A stretch of 64,000 nt of DNA, from the NCBI GenBank assembly GCA_964497585.1, contig CAZCDS010000001.1, forward strand, positions 62,001-126,000. Reading direction: 5' to 3'. Positions 43,004 through 51,806 of this stretch are shown one piece after another. The notes under the pieces are model-generated. The model ran no database searches. It had not been told where the DNA came from and was given only the letters and a program-made list of their open reading frames with translations. Made by a program: the position numbers and the translations under genes. The stretch comes from CAZCDS01 sp964497585 (lineage in GTDB: Bacteria > Desulfobacterota > Desulfomonilia > Desulfomonilales > Desulfomonilaceae). Each line of letters begins with the position of its first letter. Position 1 is the stretch's first letter.

Positions 43004-44199
43004 CCCGCAACAGATTGAGGTTGCTCATCCTTATTCTCCCGGCATTGCTTCTCTTGCCTGAAGCCGCGGTTACCACGACGTTTGATGAACAGGAGGGGGA
43101 ACCCGGCGTCGCGGTGGTGAAACGGCCCGTCAAGATAGCTCAGCTCGTGGGCGACTACGACCGTGAGCGAAACCGGCCGACGGCCAACCTCACCGCCCGC
43201 CGTTTCGGGCTGGCGGGAACGGATCTGGGGGTCCCCTTTCTTCATAGGGGCAGGACGTACCTGCTCTTCGGTGACACCGCGGGATTGCGCGGAGAAGACG
43301 CAATCGCGTACACCTGCGACACCAACCCGGAAGATGGACTGGATCTTACGTTTATCCACGACGAATCCGGCGTATACAAACCGGTCTTCATACCAGGGAT
43401 AAGCCAGGAGGATTTTGAGGTTCCCATGGAGGGGACGAGCGTGGGCGGAAAGATGTATGTGTACCACACCACCGATCACAGCCAAGACGTTGTCATGGGC
43501 CGATCCGTGGTGGCCGTTTCAGAAGATGACGGAAGCACCTTCAGGTACCTGTATGATTTGTCCACGAGGTACTTCATCAACGTCTCGGTTGTGGAGACCG
43601 ATCTCAAGGAGACCAAAGGATTTCCGACTTGTTCGGGTCGGGGGCTCGTGATATTCGGCTCGGGCCGATGGAGAAAGAGTAATGTTCGCCTGGCATTCCA
43701 GCCTGCCGAACAAATTGAGTCACGGAGCTCGATTCGTTATTTCGCAGGATTTGACAATGCCTCACAGCCCATGTGGAGCCCCGCGGAGAAGGACGCGATT
43801 GCCCTTTTCGATGAGCCTTGCGTAGGGGAGCTGTCGGTCACGTACAACCCTTTCCTTGGGAAGTGGATCATGCTCTACAACTGTTCGGGGAAGGGACTCC
43901 CCATTCACATGAGGACCGCCGCCCTCCCCTGGGGCCCCTGGTCGGAGCCCCGGGTGCTCTATCAGCCGGATCGAGACAAAGGGCGATGCCATTATGTCCA
44001 CGAGAGCTGGAAATCCAAGAAATGCGATCATGTGCACGACCCGGGAGCCGAAGACATATCCGGGGTAACGTACGGTCCGTACCAATTCGGCCACCTGGCA
44101 AAGGGAAAGCCCGGTTCAACAACTATCTATTTCAGCATGTCAACGTGGAATCCGTACACCGTCCTCCTGATGAAAGCAGCGCTGGAGCTCGCGAGATGA
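43000..44199 (+). CDS. Exported DUF4185 (beta-propeller-like) protein
   Basis: A 399-residue exported protein: signal peptide (about 1-26) and a DUF4185 domain, which is related to five-bladed propellers of glycosyl hydrolases. Marks: GTDLGVPFLHRGRTYLLFGDTAG near the start, YVYHTTDH, YNPFLGKWIMLYN and the C-terminal GPYQFGHLAK. Family members are exported and often suspected of acting on polysaccharides; no catalytic activity is established. It is coupled to the ankyrin gene before it. Confidence 0.82.
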   Translation: MTRNRLRLLILILPALLLLPEAAVTTTFDEQEGEPGVAVVKRPVKIAQLVGDYDRERNRPTANLTARRFGLAGTDLGVPFLHRGRTYLLFGDTAGLRGEDAIAYTCDTNPEDGLDLTFIHDESGVYKPVFIPGISQEDFEVPMEGTSVGGKMYVYHTTDHSQDVVMGRSVVAVSEDDGSTFRYLYDLSTRYFINVSVVETDLKETKGFPTCSGRGLVIFGSGRWRKSNVRLAFQPAEQIESRSSIRYFAGFDNASQPMWSPAEKDAIALFDEPCVGELSVTYNPFLGKWIMLYNCSGKGLPIHMRTAALPWGPWSEPRVLYQPDRDKGRCHYVHESWKSKKCDHVHDPGAEDISGVTYGPYQFGHLAKGKPGSTTIYFSMSTWNPYTVLLMKAALELAR

Positions 44200-44321
44200 C
44201 CATCCGCCACGGGGGGTGAATTGCTCCGATTCGATCACCGGTGGCCGACACGCTTAGAGGCGCCTCTTTGCGGAAAGTGCCCTCCAGGCTTACTCGCTGA
44301 AAACGAATTCGCACGAGGTCG

Positions 44322-44349
44322 TTGAAAGTCATTCCAGGAATAATATAAT
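44322..44349 (+). promoter_or_regulatory. Sigma-70-type promoter of the large ankyrin gene
   Basis: TTGAAA at 44322-44327, a 16-bp spacer and consensus TATAAT at 44344-44349, about 114 bp before the start at 44463. This separates the second ankyrin gene from the DUF4185 gene at the level of transcription start. Confidence 0.65.
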
Positions 44350-44462
44350 GATATTGGAAAAAGGAGATCGGGAGGAAACGATCCGTGTGGCGCCAGGCCT
44401 CTGAGCAGGCGTGAAGATCAGCGGACGCAAGAGATTGAGGAGAAAGCGGAAAGAGCGGGGAG

Positions 44463-46760
44463 ATGCCCAAACTGTTTGCGATGGACAGAAACAAGGCGCT
44501 CATCGAGGCGGCAAGGAGCAACAATCCGAAGGCCGTCAGACAACTCATCCAGAAGGGCGCGGATGTCGAATCGAGAGACGATCAGGGCCATACCCCTCTG
44601 CTGAAAGCCGCGTTTGCGGGCCACGCCAGAGTGGTCAAAGTTCTCCTTTCCGCCAAGGCCGACGTCAATGCACGTGACAACAAGGGCTTCACCAGTCTCA
44701 CATGGGCTTGCATCCGGGGACACAAGATCATTATTGCTCAGCTTTTGGACGCAGGTGCGGATTTGAATGCCGTGGACAGGGATGGATACACTGCGTTGAT
44801 GAGGGCTTCTCAGTACGGACAACGGGACATCGTTGATGTGTTGCTCCGTAAGGGCGCGGAAAAAGAGATCAAATCCGGTGAGGGCCACACGGCGCTGTTG
44901 ATAGCCACGCTCGCAGGCCACTCTCTGGTCATGAGCAGGCTGCTGGAACGGGGCGCTTACGTTGACTGCATGGACGAGTCGGGCAGGACTCCGCTGATGC
45001 GAGCCGCATTCGACGAGCACCTTGGCATGATGAATCTCCTGCTTAAGCACAGGGCCAACGTTGAGCAGACGGATGCCGCGGGTCGGACAGCCCTGATGAA
45101 GGCCGTCAGCAAGAGCCGGCAGAAGGCAGCGGAGCTGCTCGTTGAGCAGGGCGCCAATGTGAACGCTCAGGATCAGGCCGGGTGGACCCCGTTAATGGTT
45201 GCCTCGGATCGGGGCGACCCCGGCGCGGTCAGACTGCTGCTCGACGCGGGAGCCGATGTCAACGCCAGAGACAAAGCCCAAAGAACGGCTCTCATGTGGG
45301 CGGCGAGAGTAGGTCATGTGGAGGTGGCCAGGTTACTGCTCGCCCGGGGAGCTGATCTCGAAGCGGAGAGTATGGAGGGTATGACAGCCCTCTCATGGGC
45401 CTCTCAGGAAGGCCATGAAGAACTCGTGGAGCTTCTTTTGGAACACGGGGCATCCGTTACCTCAGACACCCAGAAAACCATCGAGGCCATGATCACCAGT
45501 TCCGACGATGGGCGCACCGAGACCCTTGAACTCACCCTTGATCGAGGATACCTCGTGGAAGCCGCCGCGGAGCTCGGAGGCAAGAGCCTGTTCGAACTCG
45601 CGGCAGAGGGCCTGACCGGGGACATACGGCCGCTGCTGAAAGCGGGAGCCAACGTCAACACGAAAAACCAGTACGGTTTAACTCCCTTGATGCGGGCCGC
45701 GTACACAGGGCGCCCCGATGTGGTCAAGCTGCTCGTCGAGAGCGGCGCAGACATGGAAGTGACGGACAACAACGGCAAGACGGCCCTGATGAAGGCGTGC
45801 TACGCGGGGCATACCGACGTCGTGAAGACGCTCGTCGATCTCGGCGCCAACCTCAATGCCCGAACCCGATTCGGTGTAACGCCCCTTATGCGAGCTTCGT
45901 ACAAGGGGCACCTCGGGGTCGTAAAGCTCCTTCTACGAGCCGGCGCCGATCTGAATATCAGCGACGATGCCGGGCTCACCGCCATCGACTGGGCAACGTT
46001 CAAGGATCACTTGGAAGTGGCCGACCTGCTGTCACGCGCCAGTGGTGGGAATTCTGTCCGCAAAGTGATCATTCGATCGAAATCTGAACCGCCGGATCAG
46101 CCGGCTGAGTTGCACGAGGAAGGACGGCCGCTGAAAACCGAGGCCGAGCCACCGTCGCTTGCGGGCTCCGAGATCGATGCACTCGTCCGGGCCTGCGTGG
46201 AGGGTAACCTCAGGGAGCTCAAAGCTTTTATCAATCGCAATATCGACGTCAATGCCGCAGACCCGGCGGGCAGGACGGCTCTCATCTGGGCCTGCTATAA
46301 GAACCGACCCGAGATAGTCCGGGTGCTCCTTGAGCACGGGGCCGAGGTAAATGCCAGAGACAATGGGGGGAGAACTCCGCTTATCTGGGGTTCGCTCTAC
46401 GCGGACGTGCAGGTGGTGGAAATGCTCTTGGACAAGGGCGCTGACGTGAACGCCGCGGATGCCAGCGGCCGGACAGGTCTGATGTGGGCCTGCGTGAACA
46501 CGAACCCCGAAGTGGTCAAGATCTTCCTCGCTGCGGGGCCGGACCTGACAATCGTGGACAGTAACGGTAAGACGGCGCTGTTCTGGGCCGTTCAGAAGCG
46601 GAACACGGAAGCGGCGAAGCTCTTGTTGTCCTGGCGTGCGGACGTCGGTGTAACGGACAACTTCGGGAAGACCCCCATCACCTACGCTTCGGAAAGGGGC
46701 TACGACGAGCTTGTCAAACTGCTCACCCAATACAAGCGAGGGAGAGTAGTCCGACCATGA
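44463..46760 (+). CDS. Large ankyrin-repeat protein
   Basis: 765 residues without signal peptide or membrane segment, so cytoplasmic unless exported by another route. By eye there are about 21 ankyrin units of 33 residues. Two interruptions break the array: a degenerate stretch around residues 335-375, and a hydrophilic linker (about 527-575, with SKSEPPDQPAELHEEG) that separates the last six repeats. The consensus repeat is TALMxAxxxGHxxVVxLLLxxGADVNARD. GGGGAG lies before the ATG. Its stop overlaps the next start by 4 bp. Confidence 0.9.
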   Translation: MPKLFAMDRNKALIEAARSNNPKAVRQLIQKGADVESRDDQGHTPLLKAAFAGHARVVKVLLSAKADVNARDNKGFTSLTWACIRGHKIIIAQLLDAGADLNAVDRDGYTALMRASQYGQRDIVDVLLRKGAEKEIKSGEGHTALLIATLAGHSLVMSRLLERGAYVDCMDESGRTPLMRAAFDEHLGMMNLLLKHRANVEQTDAAGRTALMKAVSKSRQKAAELLVEQGANVNAQDQAGWTPLMVASDRGDPGAVRLLLDAGADVNARDKAQRTALMWAARVGHVEVARLLLARGADLEAESMEGMTALSWASQEGHEELVELLLEHGASVTSDTQKTIEAMITSSDDGRTETLELTLDRGYLVEAAAELGGKSLFELAAEGLTGDIRPLLKAGANVNTKNQYGLTPLMRAAYTGRPDVVKLLVESGADMEVTDNNGKTALMKACYAGHTDVVKTLVDLGANLNARTRFGVTPLMRASYKGHLGVVKLLLRAGADLNISDDAGLTAIDWATFKDHLEVADLLSRASGGNSVRKVIIRSKSEPPDQPAELHEEGRPLKTEAEPPSLAGSEIDALVRACVEGNLRELKAFINRNIDVNAADPAGRTALIWACYKNRPEIVRVLLEHGAEVNARDNGGRTPLIWGSLYADVQVVEMLLDKGADVNAADASGRTGLMWACVNTNPEVVKIFLAAGPDLTIVDSNGKTALFWAVQKRNTEAAKLLLSWRADVGVTDNFGKTPITYASERGYDELVKLLTQYKRGRVVRP

Positions 46761-48226
46761 AAACAGTCCTCGTGCGCCCGCCTTTCTACGCCCTCTTCGG
46801 ACTCACCATTCCAAAGATGAAGACCTATCCACTGAATCTGCTCTATCTCGCGACCTATGTCAGAGATCGCGGAGGCCATGAGGCGGCCGTCGTCGACGGA
46901 GAAAGCATATCCGTGCCAGGTCTTGAACCGCCTGACAACCCGGGAGCAGACCCGGAGAACGTCATGCATGCGCGAATCCCCGACATGATCGAACTCCTGG
47001 GAGATCCGGATCACCGGCTCTGGCTCGAACTTGAGCGCGCAATCCTGGCGGAGGCGCCCGATGTCATCGGCATAACCTGCAACTCGGGAAACATGGACAC
47101 GGTGCGGCTTATGGTCCGCCGACTCAAGGAATGGGGCATACCGGTGATTCTGGGAGGGAGTCATCCTACGGTGCTCCCCGAGCAAAGCCTCCTCTATACG
47201 GGCGCGGACATGGTTGCCATCGGCGAGGGCGAGGTCACGCTCACCGCGGTCATGGATGCGCTGGCCGGCGGGACTCCCCTGACGGAGATTCACTCACTCG
47301 CCAGGAGGGTAAACGGAGAGGTTGTAATCAGGCCTCGCGGCAACATGATCGCGGATGTAGACGACATACCCGTTCCGGATCGGGGCTTCATTGATCGAGC
47401 GGATTATTTCGGTGAGGTGCTCCTCACCGGCCGAGGCTGCCCCTTCAAATGCTCCTATTGCGCTTCCCGGAACCTCTGGGGGAGGAACGTGCGGCTCCGA
47501 TCCGTGCCCTCGATCATCGAGGAGTTGAAGATGCTCGCAGAGGCCGCTGATCAGGACGATCATTCGGACGGACGAGATGAGACCGCGGACCGACGTCCGG
47601 GGAGATGGGTGGTCAAGATCGTGGACGACACATTCACCGTGAGCAGAAAACGTACCATGGCGTTGCTCGACGAGATCATCTCAAGCGGATTAAACCGCTT
47701 TGAATTCACTGGCGGGGTGAGGGCCGATACGCTCGACCAGACGCTCGTTGATAGAATGGCACGAGCCAATTTCCGAAGGGTCACACTCGGAGTCGAAAGC
47801 GGGAGCCCGGCAATTCTGAAGATGATTCACAAGGGGGAAACCAACGACGATGTGATACGGGCGGTCAACCTTCTTCGTGACCAAGGAATCCGCTCCCATG
47901 CGTTTTTCATGATCGGATTTCCTGATGAGAGGCCGGAAGATATCGAACTGTCCAAGAAGCTCATACTGGATGCCCGGCCCGACCACGTAGAAATAAACAT
48001 GGTCACCCCCTATCCGGGGACGGAGATCTTCGACAAGCTTATGCCTGAAGACCCCATTGAGATCGACCGGTGGTACCGCTGGTTCCATCAAGGGATGTCA
48101 ACACATTCCGACCGACTCGGGTACGATCTGGATCGGGTGTACGAAGATTTTCTCAAATTCGCCCGCGAATATCATGAAGCACACGCCACTCAACCTCCTG
48201 ATCCCAACGGGGCGCCAAGTGTTTGA
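46757..48226 (+). CDS. B12-binding-type radical SAM protein
   Basis: 489 residues: an N-terminal cobalamin-binding-like domain (about 1-190; VIGITCNSGN, IPVILGGSHPTVLPE) without the classical DxHxxG motif, and a radical SAM domain with GRGCPFKCSYC (about 225-235). An acidic, hydrophilic insertion (residues about 262-285) splits the core before VVKIVDDTFTVSRKR. Relatives (BchE/HpnR-type) methylate or rearrange varied substrates; this one's is unknown. It starts within the stop of the ankyrin gene (ATGA), which suggests related function. Confidence 0.87.
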   Translation: MKTVLVRPPFYALFGLTIPKMKTYPLNLLYLATYVRDRGGHEAAVVDGESISVPGLEPPDNPGADPENVMHARIPDMIELLGDPDHRLWLELERAILAEAPDVIGITCNSGNMDTVRLMVRRLKEWGIPVILGGSHPTVLPEQSLLYTGADMVAIGEGEVTLTAVMDALAGGTPLTEIHSLARRVNGEVVIRPRGNMIADVDDIPVPDRGFIDRADYFGEVLLTGRGCPFKCSYCASRNLWGRNVRLRSVPSIIEELKMLAEAADQDDHSDGRDETADRRPGRWVVKIVDDTFTVSRKRTMALLDEIISSGLNRFEFTGGVRADTLDQTLVDRMARANFRRVTLGVESGSPAILKMIHKGETNDDVIRAVNLLRDQGIRSHAFFMIGFPDERPEDIELSKKLILDARPDHVEINMVTPYPGTEIFDKLMPEDPIEIDRWYRWFHQGMSTHSDRLGYDLDRVYEDFLKFAREYHEAHATQPPDPNGAPSV

Positions 48227-48385
48227 AATGGGACGTGATCTTGAGGTTCGCGTCACCCTGAACAGCGGAGGGGGGTAGCGTGCCCGTACCCTGACGAGGT
48301 TGGATCGGAAAGAGCCGGCGCCAACATCCCCTACCCATTGCAGAACCTCTTGTCGGATGCCGGCGCCGATGAAAAGGAAATTCGG

Positions 48386-48601
48386 CTACTTCTTACATTC
48401 CTTGCAACTCTTGACGACTCTGCCTTTGGCCTTGGCGCATTCGGCCTTGGACACCTTTTGACAGGTTTCGATCACCTTTCCTTGGTCTTCTTCTCCGGCT
48501 CTGCCCTTGACACAGCAGTTGACCTTATCTCCCGCGGCTATAGCCAGAGGGGCGGCAGCCACGAAAGCCACTAGAGCCACAATCGTCAAGAATTTCTTCA
48601 T
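48386..48601 (-). CDS. Cys-rich secreted mini-protein
   Basis: A 71-residue exported protein: signal peptide (MKKFLTIVALVAFVAAAPLAIAA) and a mature part of about 48 residues with six Cys (VNCCVKG, ETCQK, AECAK, KSCKECKK), many Lys and no aromatic residue. Metal binding or a disulfide-knotted fold are both possible; I recognise no family. GGAGG sits before the ATG and a near-consensus promoter at 48664-48691 supports strong expression. Confidence 0.75.
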   Translation of the reverse strand: MKKFLTIVALVAFVAAAPLAIAAGDKVNCCVKGRAGEEDQGKVIETCQKVSKAECAKAKGRVVKSCKECKK

Positions 48602-48663
48602 CCGGAACCTCCTTGATCTATGCGATGGATAAATTTCCCGACGCCATTTCGGGAAGGCACCTG

Positions 48664-48691
48664 ATTATATGATTCCTGGCTCAGGAGTCAA
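48664..48691 (-). promoter_or_regulatory. Sigma-70-type promoter of the Cys-rich mini-protein
   Basis: On the minus strand TTGACT (48691-48686), a 16-bp spacer and consensus TATAAT (48669-48664), about 60 bp before the start codon. Confidence 0.65.
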
Positions 48692-48849
48692 GACCGACGT
48701 GGTTTCGGGTGAAGGCCCTTGGCAGCCAGTGAGTGGTGTTAATTATCCTTGGTTCTTTTCTGACCCGCTTGCGAAAGGAGACAACGCTACTCCCTTGAAT
48801 CGGCAACCCCCCGCGGGAGTGAACGCTCCCCCTGTTCTGGTAATTTTCG

Positions 48850-48878
48850 TTGACATCGGGCGAGACTGGCGATAGTTT
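48850..48878 (+). promoter_or_regulatory. Possible promoter of prs
   Basis: Consensus TTGACA (48850-48855) is followed after 17 bp by TAGTTT (48873-48878), a weaker -10. The start codon at 48924 is 45 bp downstream. Confidence 0.45.
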
Positions 48879-48923
48879 ATATGTTTTAGCCAAAATACCT
48901 CTACCGCCGCCGAGGAATCCGAC

Positions 48924-49868
48924 ATGAGGGTAGGACTCAAGATCTTCACCGGTAACTCAAACCCCGACCTGGCACAGGCAATTGTCAGATATATGGGCAT
49001 ACCCCTGGGACGGGCCATGGTCGGGTCCTTCAGCGATGGCGAAATCCAGGTTGAGTTCCAGGAAAACGTCCGAGGAATGGATGTCTTTATCATCCAGTCC
49101 ACGTGCAGACCGGTCAATGACAATCTCATGGAATTGCTTGTCATGACCGACGCGCTCAAGAGAGCTTCAGCCAGCCGCATTACTGCGGTCATGCCCTATT
49201 ATGGGTACGCCCGCCAGGATCGCAAGGTTGCCAGTCGCGCCCCGATCACGGCGAAACTGATGGCCGACCTGATCACCGCGGGGGGGGCCCAGCGTGTTCT
49301 CACCGTCGACCTCCACGCGGGTCAGATCCAGGGATTCTTCGACATTCCCGTAGACCATCTCTTTGCCGGACCGTTGATGGCGGAATCCATACGGGCAAAC
49401 CACCTTTCCGGTGAATGTACGGTCGTATCACCCGACGCGGGTGGTGTAGAAAGGGCCAGGGCCTTTGCCAAAAGGCTGGGAAGCGACCTTGCCGTCATCG
49501 ACAAGCGCCGAGCCAAACCCAACGAAGCGGTAGTCATGCGCGTCATCGGCCAAGTTGCCGGCAAAGATTGCATTATCCTCGACGATATGGTCGACACGGC
49601 CGGGACCCTCTGCAAGGCCGCGGAAGCACTCAAGGAAGCCGGCGCTCGAGCCGTCTATGCCGCCTGCACTCATGGGGTCCTCTCTGGAGAAGCAGTGAAC
49701 AAGATAACCAACTCTTCCATCGAGAAAGTCTATATTACAGACAGCATTCCGGCCAGCGAGACGGTCCTCGGCTGTCCGAAGATTCAGGTGGAGACAGTGG
49801 CGCCGCTCTTTGGCGAGGCCATCAGTAGAATCCACAGGGAGGATTCCCTGTCCGCCCTGTTCGTCTAG
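48924..49868 (+). CDS. prs: Ribose-phosphate pyrophosphokinase
   Basis: Makes PRPP for purine, pyrimidine, His and Trp synthesis. The 314 residues match the class-I enzyme: GNSNPDLAQAI, MPYYGYARQDRK (ATP/flexible loop), VDLHAGQIQGFFDIPVDHL and the PRPP motif CIILDDMVDTAGTLCKAA. rplY follows after 172 bp, the standard prs-rplY arrangement. Confidence 0.97.
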   Translation: MRVGLKIFTGNSNPDLAQAIVRYMGIPLGRAMVGSFSDGEIQVEFQENVRGMDVFIIQSTCRPVNDNLMELLVMTDALKRASASRITAVMPYYGYARQDRKVASRAPITAKLMADLITAGGAQRVLTVDLHAGQIQGFFDIPVDHLFAGPLMAESIRANHLSGECTVVSPDAGGVERARAFAKRLGSDLAVIDKRRAKPNEAVVMRVIGQVAGKDCIILDDMVDTAGTLCKAAEALKEAGARAVYAACTHGVLSGEAVNKITNSSIEKVYITDSIPASETVLGCPKIQVETVAPLFGEAISRIHREDSLSALFV

Positions 49869-50040
49869 GGAAGATCTGGAGAGTGCTTCACGGGTCGCTC
49901 CCGAAATACGCAAAATAGGAACGGATGACCTGACCGTCCAGTGGATCGCGTCGTTCACCCGGCTCACGGCAAACTACCAACCGGATGCCTCGGCGGGCAT
50001 CACGTGCAGATCGAACGAGACCATCCGGGCGGAGGGGAAA

Positions 50041-50715
50041 ATGAGAAAGATTCCTTTGTCTGTTAGTCAGCGTACCGAAGCTGGCAAAGGGCCAGCCCGG
50101 CGGCTGAGAGCATCAGGGAAAATCCCTGCCATATTTTACGGAAAAAAGATCGACCCGATAAAGCTTTCCGTAGACCGGCACGACTTCACGAAGCTCTACC
50201 AGCAGGAGGGACGAAACGCGGTCTATGAGCTGCGGGTACCGGACAACGGTGGCAGTTCCAACTGCACGGCGATTCTCAAGGAGCGCCAGACCAATCCCCT
50301 TGACGGAGGCATCATCCACCTTGATTTCATCGAGGTTTTCATGGATGAGACCATCGAAGTCGGCGTCGTGCTCGAGTTCGTGGGAAAGTCCGTAGGAGAA
50401 GAGCGTGGGGGCATTCTCCAGGCCGCGGCTCGAAATGTCAGGGTCTCATGCCTGCCCAATGACATCCCCGAACTCATCGAGGTTGACGTCTCCCAACTCG
50501 ACATCGGAGATTCCGTGCACGTGGCGGATCTGAAGCTACCAGGGGGGGTCACAGCCATTGACGATGAGACGATGACCGTGGTCACGGTGGTCGCGCCCAA
50601 GCGTGTGGAGATTGAAGCTCCGCTCGAGGGAGAAGAGGGCGTTGAGGCGCCGGCCGAAGAAGCAGCAGAGAGCGCGGAGGCGGCCGAGAAATCCGAGAGT
50701 GCGGAAGGCTCATAG
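50041..50715 (+). CDS. rplY: 50S ribosomal protein L25/general stress protein Ctc
   Basis: Binds 5S rRNA. The 224-residue Ctc form has both domains: the L25 part (AGKGPARRLRASGKIPAIFYGK) and the TL5 beta-domain (DDETMTVVTVVAPK), and ends in an acidic Ala/Glu-rich tail of about 35 residues. The frame opens at 49810, but ATG 50041 with GGAGGGG upstream gives the normal N-terminus. The pth gene that usually follows rplY is absent; the next gene faces the other way. Confidence 0.94.
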   Translation: MRKIPLSVSQRTEAGKGPARRLRASGKIPAIFYGKKIDPIKLSVDRHDFTKLYQQEGRNAVYELRVPDNGGSSNCTAILKERQTNPLDGGIIHLDFIEVFMDETIEVGVVLEFVGKSVGEERGGILQAAARNVRVSCLPNDIPELIEVDVSQLDIGDSVHVADLKLPGGVTAIDDETMTVVTVVAPKRVEIEAPLEGEEGVEAPAEEAAESAEAAEKSESAEGS

Positions 50716-50751
50716 GATTCCGCCAGCAGCTCTTCGGGGGGAGCCCTTTTT
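50707..50751 (+). terminator. Possible terminator after rplY
   Basis: GGCTC (50707-50711) can pair with GAGCC (50741-50745), followed by CTTTTT. The stem includes the end of the rplY coding region, and an inner GCTC/GAGC stem competes. The structure is weak. Confidence 0.3.
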
Positions 50752-50856
50752 GGGAAGAGACACTTCTCGGACCTCTCCCCCGATCCTGCGTGCGGCGGGG
50801 CAGAACCGCGTTTTCATGCCAGGACGCGATGTTATCATAATATCCGCGCATTCCTG

Positions 50857-51777
50857 TCAGGTGATCCCCAGCCCCGGAAGTCCGGCTTGAACGTAGAGGC
50901 CGTCTGCCTCCTTCACAAGCCCGTCGCGGATGAGAAGCTCGAGATTCTTTTTGATCATGGCCTGCTCGAAGATCCCCTGGATAACCTTGTCTTCAAGTGC
51001 GTTTCCGTAAAAGGGAGATGCCTCGAGCATCCGGCCCAGGTCTGAGGGCACACGGCACAAGTCAAGGACCTTGTCTCTTTGTCGGGCGAACGCATTGAGA
51101 AACCTCTCAAATTCCTCTGTCGCGTCCCCCTCCACGGGCTCCTTATGCGACGTACAAACCCGTTGGTAGGGCAGAGACATGACTTTCCGCACGCTCTTAT
51201 CGAAGGCTTCAATGTCTGACTCGGGGTTGCCGTACCACGGACCGAACGACGTCAGGTCGATATCCGTCGTGAAGAGCGTCCCGCTTCTTCTTTCGAAAAA
51301 ACAGTAGTGATCGTCGACGTGCCCCGGCGCGTGGACGGCTTGGAGTTCGGCTCGTCCCAGATCCAGCAGATCGCCGTCTCCGTACCTCTCGTCGGGATCC
51401 CGCAAGGGACGCGCACCGAGCCCTTCGCGAACCATCCACGCCCAGTGTGCGCCATTTTCGCGCGAACCGGTAAACCTCTCTCCCAGGAGCTGCAGATCCT
51501 TTACTGATTCAGGCGTCTCCCGCGGCAGCAGAAGGTGTCGGTCCTCGAGAAGATGCCAGTCCCGTATATGATCCGGGTGGGAGTGCGTGATGATGAGCAC
51601 GTCGATCCGTCTGTCCCGGTCTATAGCCCGGATGACCGGTTCGCCGACGCCGGCGTCGATCAACACAGTTTCCGGACCGGTCATGAGGAGCCCATGGGCA
51701 AAGGGGAAGCGGCCGTTGTTCTCGGCCTCGACGAAATAGACGTCAGGTGAAAGTTGCATGAGTCCGTTTGCTTGCAT
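50857..51777 (-). CDS. Metallo-beta-lactamase-fold protein
   Basis: A 306-residue MBL-fold enzyme with a helical C-terminal tail (about residues 215-306). Metal ligands: THSHPDHIRDWH (HxHxDH), the His in HAPGHVDDHYCF, and the Asp in FTTDIDLTSFG. The tail (LDLCRVPSDLGRMLEASPF) resembles the winged or helical extension in MBL enzymes that act on acyl or nucleotide thioesters; the substrate is unknown. The start is set at ATG 51777; the frame opens at 51882 inside the neighbouring NCS2 gene. Confidence 0.8.
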   Translation of the reverse strand: MQANGLMQLSPDVYFVEAENNGRFPFAHGLLMTGPETVLIDAGVGEPVIRAIDRDRRIDVLIITHSHPDHIRDWHLLEDRHLLLPRETPESVKDLQLLGERFTGSRENGAHWAWMVREGLGARPLRDPDERYGDGDLLDLGRAELQAVHAPGHVDDHYCFFERRSGTLFTTDIDLTSFGPWYGNPESDIEAFDKSVRKVMSLPYQRVCTSHKEPVEGDATEEFERFLNAFARQRDKVLDLCRVPSDLGRMLEASPFYGNALEDKVIQGIFEQAMIKKNLELLIRDGLVKEADGLYVQAGLPGLGIT

Positions 51778-51806
51778 TTGAAGTATCGACTCCCCATCGC
51801 GTTCGG

